This document shows, piece by piece, positions 44,684 through 52,836 of a stretch of 64,000 bases of DNA. Where the stretch lies: positions 104,696 to 168,695 of the forward strand of contig NZ_SBLC01000007.1 of the NCBI RefSeq assembly GCF_004054105.1. The letters are read 5' to 3'. The DNA is from Falsigemmobacter intermedius (GTDB lineage Bacteria; Pseudomonadota; Alphaproteobacteria; Rhodobacterales; Rhodobacteraceae). Every line of letters begins with the position of its first letter. The first letter of the stretch is position 1. Position numbers and translations under genes: made by a program. Below the pieces are notes generated by a model. The model searched no databases. It was not told the origin of the DNA and was given only the letters and a program-made list of their open reading frames with translations.

Positions 44684-45636
44684 CAGGCCCAAGGATCTTC
44701 CTTTCCGTCCAATACTTTACGCGCAAAGCCAACCGCCCGCGCAATATGGCTTTTCTGCACCGGGTGTTCCATCGGCAGACGGGTCATCACCCATCCCACC
44801 GAGGCGCAGCAGCGTGCCAGCGTCATCACCGGTAAAAGATCCGCATCCAGCACACGCACCGCGCGATACCCTTCACAAAGCGCCTGCACGAGATCCGGCA
44901 ATCCCGGCTCGCTCAGGCTCTGGCTGAGCAGAGTGCCAGGATCATAGGCGCGCAGGCCAAAGCCTGAATCGTCAAAGTCGATCAGGGAATAGCCCTTTGG
45001 TCCGGAAAGAACATTCTCGCGCAGCACATCAGCGTGGATCAGACCGTAATCGCCTGAAATTTGTGCGGACTTTGCCCGCTCAAAGACAACTGCCTGAGAT
45101 TTGTGCAAAATATCGCGGTCTGCGGAGGTCAGCAGCGGGTGATCCGTAAAGCGCCCCCAAAGCGGGTTTTCCCCGGCCAGCCCTTCGGCATCCCAGGAGG
45201 GGCGGGTGAACCCCTGCGGCAAAGAGAGCCCGTCGGTGGCCTGATGACAGGTGGCGATCAGACGGCCAACGCCCGCCATCAGCGCCTCTTTCGCGGCCAT
45301 TGTGCCCGCAAGGGGCAGAGCTGCCGCGCCGATGGCCTCTCCCTCAACCCAGTCGATCACCGAGACGAGCCGCCCGCCGGAGAGCTGCTGCAACAGCTCT
45401 CCCGACAGCGCAGGCAGCGGCGCAGGGACCGGCGCCCCGGCCGCGGCCAAAGCCGCGCACCACCAAAGCTCGGACCGGATGGCCGAGGGTTCCTGATAAC
45501 CGCGCCGGTGAAGCCGCAGGGCAGCCGGACGCCCCTCCGGCAGGGTGATTGCATAAACGGCATTCTCACGCTCGGTGATCGGGCGCAGATCCCGTGCCCC
45601 CCAGAGGGCGGCGGCCTCAACCGCCTCCGCGCTCAT
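44683..45636 (-). CDS. APH-fold kinase, possible hydroxylysine/ethanolamine-type kinase
   Basis: 317 residues of the aminoglycoside phosphotransferase fold. Catalytic loop GLIHADVLRENVL and metal site YSLIDFDDSGFG are intact. The start overlaps the upstream PLP enzyme gene (ATGA). Small-molecule kinases of this fold include homoserine, choline and hydroxylysine kinases. Here it stands directly after a PLP enzyme of the phospho-lyase branch, which suggests that the kinase makes the phosphoamine that the lyase then cleaves. The substrate is inferred. Confidence 0.82.
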   Translation of the reverse strand: MSAEAVEAAALWGARDLRPITERENAVYAITLPEGRPAALRLHRRGYQEPSAIRSELWWCAALAAAGAPVPAPLPALSGELLQQLSGGRLVSVIDWVEGEAIGAAALPLAGTMAAKEALMAGVGRLIATCHQATDGLSLPQGFTRPSWDAEGLAGENPLWGRFTDHPLLTSADRDILHKSQAVVFERAKSAQISGDYGLIHADVLRENVLSGPKGYSLIDFDDSGFGLRAYDPGTLLSQSLSEPGLPDLVQALCEGYRAVRVLDADLLPVMTLARCCASVGWVMTRLPMEHPVQKSHIARAVGFARKVLDGKEDPWA

Positions 45637-46907
45637 GCCCGCACCGGAGTGCTGTTCAGCGCGTCCTGCAGAGCGGCGATCAGCATGTCAGCGTTTTCGC
45701 GGGTAAAGGGCATCGGCGGGCGCATTTTCAGCGTGTTCCGGTTGCGTCCGATGTTGTTGAGAATAACGCCGCGCTCCAGCATGGCCTCGATGACATCGGC
45801 TACAAAGGCGGTGGCGGGTGCACCTTCGGGCGTCAGGAACTCCAGACCAAAGAAGAGCCCCTGCCCCCGTGCCTCCGCGATCCAGGGGTGCGAAAGACTG
45901 CGCAGACCGTCCAGCGTATAGGCTCCGACCTCGCGGGCGTTCTGCTGCAGGCCCTCTTCTTCCATGACATCCAGCACCGCCATGGCCGCAGCCGCCGAGA
46001 CCGGATTGCCGCCGAAGGTGTTGAAATAGGCGAAAACTTCGCGGAAGGCACGCATCACATCGGGCCGCGCAAAGACTGCGCCGATGGGATGGCCGTTGCC
46101 CATGGGCTTGCCCAGGGTCACGATATCGGGGGCAAAGCCTAAGACCTCATGGCCCCAGAAGGCCTCTCCGGCGCGGCCGAAACCGGGCTGCACCTCATCG
46201 CAGATGATCACACCACCCGCCGCCCGCACCGCAGCCACCGTGGGATCGAGGAAGCCCTTTTTCACACAGGGCAGCCCCTCATTGGCGAACAGCGGGCAAA
46301 GGATCAGCGAGGAAAATCCAAAGCCCCGGGTCTCAAGCTCAGCAATCGCCGCCTTCACATGCGCGGCAAAGGCCTGGGCCTGACCTTCCCGACTGCCGCC
46401 CACGGGGGCCAGGCTGTCGGGCGCAGGCACCCGGATGATATTTTGCGGATAGCCCCCCACCGGCGGGCGGCGCGACGACAACCCGGAGGTCAGGGCCGAA
46501 TTGCCGTGATAGGTATTGTCGGTGGCGATAATCCCGGTCTTGCCGTTCACCGCCTGGGCCATGCGCAGCGCCAGATCATTGGCCTCGGATCCGGTGCAGA
46601 CCATGATGGCCTGGGTGGTCTCATGGCGGAAGGTGGCGCCCAGGCGCTCGATATAATCCAGCACGCCTTCGTGCAGATAGCGGCTGTGGGTGTTCAGCGT
46701 CAGGGCCTGGGCGGTGATCGCCTCAACCACTTTGGGGTGCGAATGCCCGACGTGGGGGACGTTGTTGTAGCAGTCGAGATAGCGTTTGCCCGCTTTGTCC
46801 CAGAGCCAGACCCCCTCACCCTTCACCAGATGGAGCGGGTTGCGGTAAAAGGTCGGCACCTCCGGCCCCATCAGCCGGGCGCGGCGCGCGAGCAGATCTT
46901 CGGTCAT
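45633..46907 (-). CDS. Class III PLP enzyme, ethanolamine-phosphate/phosphohydroxylysine phospho-lyase-like
   Basis: 424 residues. [38 protein letters not shown] and [18 protein letters not shown] match the branch that holds the human ETNPPL and PHYKPL phospho-lyases. Other motifs are [20 protein letters not shown] and the PLP lysine in [16 protein letters not shown]. It would remove phosphate and ammonia from a phosphorylated amine to give an aldehyde, rather than transaminate. It is sandwiched between arfB and the kinase gene with 4-base overlaps on both sides. Family is clear; phospho-lyase activity is inferred from sequence similarity and context. Confidence 0.85.
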   Translation of the reverse strand: MTEDLLARRARLMGPEVPTFYRNPLHLVKGEGVWLWDKAGKRYLDCYNNVPHVGHSHPKVVEAITAQALTLNTHSRYLHEGVLDYIERLGATFRHETTQAIMVCTGSEANDLALRMAQAVNGKTGIIATDNTYHGNSALTSGLSSRRPPVGGYPQNIIRVPAPDSLAPVGGSREGQAQAFAAHVKAAIAELETRGFGFSSLILCPLFANEGLPCVKKGFLDPTVAAVRAAGGVIICDEVQPGFGRAGEAFWGHEVLGFAPDIVTLGKPMGNGHPIGAVFARPDVMRAFREVFAYFNTFGGNPVSAAAAMAVLDVMEEEGLQQNAREVGAYTLDGLRSLSHPWIAEARGQGLFFGLEFLTPEGAPATAFVADVIEAMLERGVILNNIGRNRNTLKMRPPMPFTRENADMLIAALQDALNSTPVRA

Positions 46908-47329
46908 TCGTCTTCGTCCCCCACTTTGGCGCGACTGGACTTCAGCGCGCCCCTTGCCTGCTTTGCTGCCACCCGTCTGCGCTGACTGGCAAGGGTGGGC
47001 TTTGTGGCAATGCGGCGTTTCGGGGCCACAAGGGCCGCGCGGATCAGCTCAACCAGCCGCTCACGGGCGATTTCGCGGTTGCGCGCCTGTGACCGGGTCT
47101 CCTCTGCCCGGATCAGGATCGCCCCGTCCTCAAGCCACCGCCGCCCGGCCAGCCGGCGCAGCCGGTTCTTCACCGGATCGCTCAGCCCCGGCGAACGCGC
47201 CGCCTCAAACCGCAGCTCAACTGCAGTTTCCACTTTATTTACATTCTGCCCGCCCGGACCCTGAGATCGGGTAAACTGCTCTGTCAGTTCCCAGTCTTCG
47301 ATCCGGATTTCATCCGTTATCCGCAACAT
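46904..47329 (-). CDS. arfB: Alternative ribosome-rescue factor ArfB
   Basis: 141 residues. FTRSQGPGGQNVNKVETAV carries the GGQ peptidyl-tRNA hydrolysis motif, and the basic C-terminus (KRRIATKPTLASQRRRVAAK) is the tail that enters the mRNA channel of stalled ribosomes. The gene heads the operon; its stop overlaps the PLP-enzyme start. It is divergent from idi. Confidence 0.93.
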   Translation of the reverse strand: MLRITDEIRIEDWELTEQFTRSQGPGGQNVNKVETAVELRFEAARSPGLSDPVKNRLRRLAGRRWLEDGAILIRAEETRSQARNREIARERLVELIRAALVAPKRRIATKPTLASQRRRVAAKQARGALKSSRAKVGDEDE

Positions 47330-47420
47330 AGGGCCACGCTATCGCGTCTGCGGCTGCGGCGCAAAGGCTCTGGCAAAAGCGGCCTCGCAGACCCATATGA
47401 CCTGCGAAGGAGCCAAAGCC

Positions 47421-47942
47421 ATGACCGTACAGATGATCCCGGCCTATAACGCCGCCGGCCAGCTTGCCCCGATGGAAAAGCTTGAGGTGCACAGGCGGGG
47501 CCTGCGCCACCCTGCGATCTCAGTTTTTGTGCGCCGTGGCGAAGAAATTCTGCTGCAACAACGGGCCTTTGGCAAATATCATACCCCCGGCCTCTGGGCG
47601 AATACCTGCTGCACGCACCCGCATTGGGAAGAAGAGATGCAGGCCTGTGCCAGCCGCAGGCTGCGTGAAGAACTGGGAATTACCGGGCTGACGCTTTCTG
47701 CGGCCGGAGAGGTCGAATACCGCGCCGATGTCGGCGGCGGACTGACCGAGCATGAGGTTGTGCAGATTTTCACGGCCGAAGCGCCGCCGGATATGCCCCT
47801 CGCGCCCGCTGCCGAAGAGGTCGCCGCAACCCGCTGGATGACCGCTGACGCCCTGCGCGAGGCGATCCGAATCACACCCGAGGCTTACACCCCCTGGTTG
47901 CGCATCTATATCGATCAGCATTACGATCAGATTTTCAGCTGA
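47421..47942 (+). CDS. idi: Isopentenyl-diphosphate delta-isomerase, type 1
   Basis: 173 residues with the Nudix-fold isomerase residues: NTCCTHPHWEEEMQACASRR (catalytic Cys and metal His/Glu) and TEHEVVQIFTAEAPP (metal Glu). It interconverts IPP and DMAPP, complementing ispH at 7.1 kb. ATG 47421 has GAAGGAG 10 bases before. It ends in a bidirectional terminator. In phototrophic relatives idi is often in a photosynthesis cluster; here it is not. Confidence 0.92.
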   Translation: MTVQMIPAYNAAGQLAPMEKLEVHRRGLRHPAISVFVRRGEEILLQQRAFGKYHTPGLWANTCCTHPHWEEEMQACASRRLREELGITGLTLSAAGEVEYRADVGGGLTEHEVVQIFTAEAPPDMPLAPAAEEVAATRWMTADALREAIRITPEAYTPWLRIYIDQHYDQIFS

Positions 47943-47956
47943 TCGCACAATAAAAA

Positions 47957-47983
47957 GGCACCGCAGACTGCGGTGCCTTTTTT
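47957..47983. terminator. Bidirectional terminator between idi and gpt
   Basis: A 9-base-pair stem GGCACCGCA/TGCGGTGCC with a GAC loop, TTTTTT on the right and AAAAA on the left. It serves the convergent idi and gpt genes. Confidence 0.92.
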
Positions 47984-48014
47984 CTGTTTTTCTGTCTCAG
48001 ATCAGATCGGAAGA

Positions 48015-48524
48015 TCAATCTGCGCCACGGAAGGGCTGCACATATTGCAGCGCCATATCCCAGGGGAAGAAGATCCAGGTGTCCTGGCTGACCTCTGTGA
48101 TGAAGGTATCCACCTGCACGCGGCCCGCCGGTTTGGCGTAGACGGTGGCGAAATGCGCTTTGGGATAGAGGCGACGCACCAGCTCAATGGTTTTGCCGCT
48201 GTCGACCAGGTCATCAACGATCAGGATACCTTCGCCATCGCCCAGAAGATCGGCCTGGGGCGCTTTGGTCACCACGGCTTCGGCGCGGTCCTGATGCGAG
48301 TAGCTTTTGACCGAAATGGTATCGACCACGCGGATGTTCAGCTCACGCGAGACGATCATCGCCGGAACAAGACCCCCGCGGGTGATGCCGACCACAGCTT
48401 TCCAGGTGCCGCCTTCCCCAGGGCCGCGGCCGTCAAGGCGCCAGGCAAGCGCACGGGAATCGCGGTGGATCTGGTCCCAGGAAATGTGGAACCCTTTTTC
48501 ATGAGGCAGACGCTCGGGAGCCAT
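48015..48524 (-). CDS. gpt: Xanthine phosphoribosyltransferase
   Basis: 169 residues. Purine salvage enzyme that joins xanthine or guanine to [24 protein letters not shown] is the PRPP-binding loop and [17 protein letters not shown] and [20 protein letters not shown] are typical of the Gpt type. Cytosolic or membrane-associated. Gap of 384 bases on its 5' side. Confidence 0.9.
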   Translation of the reverse strand: MAPERLPHEKGFHISWDQIHRDSRALAWRLDGRGPGEGGTWKAVVGITRGGLVPAMIVSRELNIRVVDTISVKSYSHQDRAEAVVTKAPQADLLGDGEGILIVDDLVDSGKTIELVRRLYPKAHFATVYAKPAGRVQVDTFITEVSQDTWIFFPWDMALQYVQPFRGAD

Positions 48525-48908
48525 AGGATCCTCTCAGGTAATGGCGATATGACAAGGCTCCAGCCCCGAAGCACCACCATCCGGCCCCGCAACGGCTCTG
48601 ACGCCTAAATAAATACGGCGGCTGCCCTCAGGGAGAACAGCCGCAGACCGAAGCCGGTCGGCTTCACAGCCTGATTGTGCCACAGCCGCCCCGCCAAGCC
48701 AAGCGCTGAGCCACCGGCTGCGGCGAACTGACGAAAAAATCTCAAAGATCGAGGCCCGGAAGTGGTCTGCGCCGCCGGGCATCGCAGCGGCAGCCCCACC
48801 CTGTTCTGCACCGGATTTGCAGCGCAGGAAGGCTTTGCAGAGCTTCACCTCTTCCCGGACAGGGTATAGGTCTGAGACAGGATCCGGCAGCCGCGAGAGG
48901 GGACGACC
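48525..48908. other. 384-base intergenic region
   Basis: Between divergent gpt and pdxH. I see no convincing gene: the minus-strand open frame at 48534-48848 has no ribosome site and no known motif. There is an AT-rich patch (AAATAAATAC, about 48608-48617) followed by a perfect 7-base inverted repeat GCGGCTG/CAGCCGC (48618-48624 and 48638-48644). The rest is likely promoters for both genes. Confidence 0.6.
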
Positions 48909-49511
48909 ATGGACCGCACTGGTATTTTCGCAGGGGAAACCCCGTCAGAAATCGCCCGCCGCTGGCTGGCCGAGGCAGAGAAGACCGAACCCAATGATCC
49001 CAATGCCATCGCGCTTTCGACGGTGGATGCGGATGGGCTGCCCAATGTGCGCATGGTGCTTCTGAAAGACATCGGCGAGGATGACTTCACCTTTTACACC
49101 AACTACACCTCAGCCAAGGGGCGCGAGATTGAGGCCAGCGGCAAAGCGGCCTTCGTGATGCATTGGAAAAGCCTGCGCCGCCAGATCCGGGTGCGCGGTC
49201 TTGTCAGCCGAAGCGAAGGCCCGGAGGCCGATGCCTATTACGCCAGCCGCAATCTGCAGTCGCGTCTGGGCGCCTGGGCCAGCCGGCAGTCTGAGCCGCT
49301 CGACTCGCGCGCAACACTGCTGGCGGAGGTGGCAAAGGTCACTCTGAAGCAGGGCCCGTCACCCAGGCGCCCGCCCTTCTGGGGGGGCTTCCGGATCACG
49401 CCGCTTGAGGTCGAATTCTGGGCCGATGGCGCCTTCCGTCTGCACGACCGCTTCCGCTGGCGGCGGGAGAGCGTTGAAGCCCCTTGGGAAATTTTGCGTC
49501 TTAACCCCTGA
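48909..49511 (+). CDS. pdxH: Pyridoxamine 5'-phosphate oxidase
   Basis: 200 residues. FMN enzyme that oxidises PNP/PMP to pyridoxal 5'-phosphate. [40 protein letters not shown] and the C-terminal [20 protein letters not shown] are family signatures. ATG 48909 follows GAGAGGGGACG. With pdxJ at 13.4 kb the window holds two vitamin B6 steps, though not in one operon. Confidence 0.95.
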   Translation: MDRTGIFAGETPSEIARRWLAEAEKTEPNDPNAIALSTVDADGLPNVRMVLLKDIGEDDFTFYTNYTSAKGREIEASGKAAFVMHWKSLRRQIRVRGLVSRSEGPEADAYYASRNLQSRLGAWASRQSEPLDSRATLLAEVAKVTLKQGPSPRRPPFWGGFRITPLEVEFWADGAFRLHDRFRWRRESVEAPWEILRLNP

Positions 49512-49662
49512 GGGATTGCGCATCACTCTTTCGCATAGATTGCGCCGGGGCAAACTTTCCTAAAGCTGCGCCCCGGAACTCCTGGCGATTGACCTTGATT
49601 AACACATCAGGCAAGGGCACAACCACGGAGTGTGAGCTGAGACTGGGGAAAAGGCTCGAACA

Positions 49663-50199
49663 ATGGAAGATAACAGCAAGATCCTGGATCGGGAACGTAT
49701 CCAGGGTCGGGTAAAGTGGTTTGATCCGGTAAAAGGCTTTGGCTTCATCGTCAGCGATGAAGGCGGACCGGATATTCTTTTGCATGCAAATGTGCTGCGT
49801 AATTTCGGACAGGGCTCGATCGCGGACGGGGCCGAGATCGATGTCGAGATTCAGCGGACCGCGCGGGGGACGCAGGCCGTTGAAATTATTTCGATTCGTC
49901 CGCCCGAGAGCACCGGGCCGGCGCTGACTGAGGATCTCTCGCCTGAGATGGCAGAGCGGATCGGCGATCTGGCCATTGAGCCGGCGCGGATTAAGTGGTT
50001 CGACAAGGGCAAGGGCTTCGGCTTTGCAAATGTGTTCGGACGTCCTGAAGATATCTTCGTGCATATTGAAATTCTGCGACAGTCAGGTTTTGCTGACCTT
50101 CAGCCCGGCGAAGCCGTAGGCCTGAGAATCATCGAAGGGAAGCGCGGTCGTATGGCCGTGCAGGTGCTGTCATGGGAAGCTGCTTTACGCGACAACTGA
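49663..50199 (+). CDS. Double cold-shock-domain protein
   Basis: 178 residues with two cold-shock domains. The first has GRVKWFDPVKGFGFIVSDEG and DILLHANVL; the second has ARIKWFDKGKGFGFANVF and DIFVHIEILRQSG. The RNP-1 aromatic residues are kept in both. A 35-residue acidic linker separates them. Nucleic-acid binding protein. Its last 28 bases overlap the start of the DUF192 gene. Confidence 0.9.
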   Translation: MEDNSKILDRERIQGRVKWFDPVKGFGFIVSDEGGPDILLHANVLRNFGQGSIADGAEIDVEIQRTARGTQAVEIISIRPPESTGPALTEDLSPEMAERIGDLAIEPARIKWFDKGKGFGFANVFGRPEDIFVHIEILRQSGFADLQPGEAVGLRIIEGKRGRMAVQVLSWEAALRDN

Positions 50200-50663
50200 C
50201 GGGGGCTCTGGCTGCCGTATTTCTGGCGGGCGCTGCTGCGCCTGTCACCGCACAAACCTGCCGCCCCGATCTGGTGGAGCTGAAAGGCGCCTCCGGCGAA
50301 ATGCGGTTTCGCGTTGAGGTGGCCGACAGCGATGCCACCCGCGCGCGGGGTCTGATGTGGCGCGACCATCTCGACCCGGGTGCGGGGATGATCTTTATCT
50401 ATGACCGCCCCGGTCCGGGGCAGTTCTGGATGAAAAACACGCTGATCCCGCTCGATATGATCTTTGCCGATGAGACCGGCACGATCCGTCACGTTCATTC
50501 CAACGCAAAGCCTCAGGATGAAACCATCATCGACGGCGGAGATAACGTGCTGGCAGTGCTGGAAATTAACGGCGGTTATGCCCGGCGCATGGGGATTAAG
50601 CCCGGCGATGTGATGCGACATCCGGCCTTTTCGCAGGAAACTGCAGCCTGGCCGTGCGACTGA
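50172..50663 (+). CDS. DUF192 family exported protein
   Basis: 163 residues. The N-terminus (CFTRQLTGALAAVFLAGAAAPVTAQ) is a signal peptide. The DUF192 fold is seen in FRVEVADSDATRARGLMWRD, GMIFIYDRPGPGQFWMKNTL and PLDMIFADETGTIRHVH. A single Cys after the signal (QTCRPD). Its start lies inside the cold-shock gene, a 28-base overlap, suggesting coupled translation. Function unknown. Confidence 0.85.
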   Translation: MGSCFTRQLTGALAAVFLAGAAAPVTAQTCRPDLVELKGASGEMRFRVEVADSDATRARGLMWRDHLDPGAGMIFIYDRPGPGQFWMKNTLIPLDMIFADETGTIRHVHSNAKPQDETIIDGGDNVLAVLEINGGYARRMGIKPGDVMRHPAFSQETAAWPCD

Positions 50664-50703
50664 CCTTTTCAAGCCGCAAATCCTTCGCTAAGGAGAGGGC
50701 AGT

Positions 50704-50780
50704 CGGGGCGTAGCGCAGCCTGGTAGCGCGACGGTTTTGGGTACCGTAGGTCGAGAGTTCGAATCCCTCCGCCCCGACCA
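50704..50780 (+). tRNA. tRNA-Pro (anticodon UGG)
   Basis: Acceptor stem CGGGGCG/CGCCCCG, discriminator A and encoded CCA. Anticodon stem ACGGT/ACCGT closes the 7-base loop TTTGGGT, giving anticodon TGG. The T-arm holds GTTCGAATC. The 77-base length includes the CCA. It lies alone between the DUF192 gene and a convergent peptidase gene. Confidence 0.97.
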
Positions 50781-50837
50781 TCTTCCACAAATAAGACGTC
50801 AGATCCGGAGCTTATGGCGCCGGATGTGCTGTGGCCG

Positions 50838-51821
50838 TCATCCCGCCCGCTCAGCGTGGTGGCGCATGCGGTTGGTGGCGGCGACCAGGTCTGCTGCGAT
50901 TCCCGGCTCGGACATGGCATGTCCGGCCATGGGCACCATCTGCAGCTCCGCCCCCGCCCAGCCTTCGGCCAGACGCGACGCCGCAAGCGGCGGGCAGATC
51001 ATGTCAAAACGACCCTGAACGATGATGGCGGGAAGATGGGCAATGCGCGCGCGATTTTGCAAAATCCAGCCATCCGTCTCCAGAAAGCCAGCGTTATGGA
51101 AATAGTGGCACTCCAGCCGCGAGAAAGCCCTTGCGTAATCGCCCGGGACATCGCCCGCCGCGATATGGCGGGCTGAGGCCAGTGCGTTCTCCCATCCGGC
51201 CCAGATCCGGGCGTGGCGGATCTCCTCGCTCAGATCGCCGCTGAAGAGGCGCGCGTGATAGGCGGCGATCAGATTGCCGCGCTCCCCCTCAGGGATAGGC
51301 GCCACGAAACGCGCCCATTCGCGGGGGTAAAACTGCCCGGCCCCGCCGCCGTAGAACCAGGCCAGCTCAGAGGCTTCCATCAGGAAGACCCCGCGCAGCA
51401 CTAGCCCGGTGACCCGCGACGGATGGGTGATGGCATAAACCAGCGAGAGCGTGGCCCCCCAGGAGCCGCCAAAGAGCAGGAAGGCTTCGATCCCGAGTGT
51501 TTCGCGGATCATTTCCATATCCGAGACCAGATGCCAGGTGGTGTTCCTCACCACGCTGGCCGAGGGCTGCGAATGACCACAGCCGCGCTGATCGAAAAGC
51601 ACGATCCGGTAATGGTCGGGGTCAAAAAAGCGCCGCATCGCCGGACTGCAGCCGCCGCCGGGGCCGCCATGGACCACGAGAACGGGCTGCCCCAGAGGGT
51701 TGCCGCATTGCTCGACATAGATGCGATGCCCGTCGCCTGTCTCGATCATCCGCCGGTCAAAGGGCTCAATCGCCGGATAAAGATAATCGAAGGCGGTCGG
51801 CTGTGCGGTTGTCCTGTCCAT
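50838..51821 (-). CDS. pip: Prolyl iminopeptidase
   Basis: 327 residues of the alpha/beta hydrolase fold. Oxyanion region [20 protein letters not shown], the nucleophile elbow [14 protein letters not shown] (GGSWGATL is typical of proline iminopeptidases) and the C-terminal His in [10 protein letters not shown]. Cleaves N-terminal proline from peptides. ATG 51821 has GGGGAG upstream; the 32-residue extension is rejected because it overlaps the divergent ubiG promoter region. Confidence 0.92.
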   Translation of the reverse strand: MDRTTAQPTAFDYLYPAIEPFDRRMIETGDGHRIYVEQCGNPLGQPVLVVHGGPGGGCSPAMRRFFDPDHYRIVLFDQRGCGHSQPSASVVRNTTWHLVSDMEMIRETLGIEAFLLFGGSWGATLSLVYAITHPSRVTGLVLRGVFLMEASELAWFYGGGAGQFYPREWARFVAPIPEGERGNLIAAYHARLFSGDLSEEIRHARIWAGWENALASARHIAAGDVPGDYARAFSRLECHYFHNAGFLETDGWILQNRARIAHLPAIIVQGRFDMICPPLAASRLAEGWAGAELQMVPMAGHAMSEPGIAADLVAATNRMRHHAERAG

Positions 51822-51883
51822 CGGCTCCCCTGTATATCTGTCTAAAGTGGCCCGATCAAAGCCGCGCCGCAAGGAGCAAGCAG

Positions 51884-52621
51884 ATGAGCAGCACCATCGA
51901 CCCCGCCGAAGTGGCAAAGTTTGAGGCTATGGCCGCTGAATGGTGGGACACCAATGGTAAATTCCGCCCTTTGCATATGATGAATCCCTGCCGGCTGGAT
52001 TACATCTGCCAGCAGATCGCCGGGGAATTCGGGCGCGACCTTAAGGCGGAAAAGCCCTTTGAGGGGCTGAGGCTGCTGGATATCGGCTGCGGCGGCGGAT
52101 TGCTCTCAGAGCCCATGGCACGGCTGGGGGCCACCGTTGTGGGCGCCGATGCGGCCGAAAAGAACCTGCCGGTGGCGCGGATCCATGCCGCGCAGTCGGG
52201 GCTCGAGATCGATTACCGTCACACCACGGCTGAGGCTCTGGCCGAGGCGGGAGAGCAGTTTGATGTGGTGCTGAATATGGAGGTGATCGAGCATGTCTCG
52301 GATCCCGCCGCCTATCTGCGCGCCTGCCATGATCTGTTAAAGCCCGGCGGGCTGATGGTCTGCTCGACGCTGAACCGCAATCCGAAAAGTTATCTGATGG
52401 CGATTATCGGGGCGGAGCATGTGATGCGCTGGCTGCCGAAGGGGACCCATGACTGGGCAAAGTTCATCACCCCCGATGAGCTTTATGAGCTGATCCGTGG
52501 CGCGGGTCTGACCCCGGTGGACCGGCGCGGCATGGTTTTCAATCCGATTTCCTGGCGCTGGAGCCTGTCGGCGAAGGATCTTTCGGTCAATTATGCAACG
52601 ACCAGTCTGAAGCCTGTCTGA
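51884..52621 (+). CDS. ubiG: Ubiquinone biosynthesis O-methyltransferase
   Basis: 245 residues. SAM-dependent; acts twice in ubiquinone synthesis (3-demethylubiquinol and polyprenyl-dihydroxybenzene steps). [19 protein letters not shown] is the UbiG N-terminus; [19 protein letters not shown] is the SAM motif I. ATG 51884 has AAGGAG about 7 bases before. Divergent from the peptidase gene; followed by the fourth hairpin element. Confidence 0.94.
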   Translation: MSSTIDPAEVAKFEAMAAEWWDTNGKFRPLHMMNPCRLDYICQQIAGEFGRDLKAEKPFEGLRLLDIGCGGGLLSEPMARLGATVVGADAAEKNLPVARIHAAQSGLEIDYRHTTAEALAEAGEQFDVVLNMEVIEHVSDPAAYLRACHDLLKPGGLMVCSTLNRNPKSYLMAIIGAEHVMRWLPKGTHDWAKFITPDELYELIRGAGLTPVDRRGMVFNPISWRWSLSAKDLSVNYATTSLKPV

Positions 52622-52671
52622 AGCCGGTGGCCTGTCCTTCGCAGGGGGGGGGCGTGACAGGCGGCTACGCC

Positions 52672-52722
52672 GCGGGGGCTGCCTGCCCCCGCACCCCCGG
52701 GAGTATTTAAAAAAAGCCAAAG
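52672..52722 (+). repeat. Dispersed hairpin element, copy 4
   Basis: Stem GCGGGGGC/GCCCCCGC with TGCCT loop, then ACCCCCGGGAGTATTT, AAAAAAAGCCAAAG. Same orientation as ubiG, 51 bases after its stop. Best match to copy 2 among the four. Confidence 0.75.
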
Positions 52723-52836
52723 ACAGGGCCTGTTTCGGCTTAAAAGACAGGCTGCGGCGGGGCAGGCTGCCTTTCCGCTTGACCTCGACGCCCCTTCTCT
52801 GTTGAACCACCTCACCAGAATAGCAGGTGGTTGCCC

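Noticed and set aside
48534..48848. Minus-strand frame in the 384-base gap between gpt and pdxH
   Set aside because: No ribosome site, no known motif, and biased residues; likely a chance frame.
52621..52836. Terminator reading of the hairpin elements
   Set aside because: The T-run after the hairpin is separated by about ten bases and followed by an A-run, so a simple rho-independent terminator does not fit; listed as a repeat.
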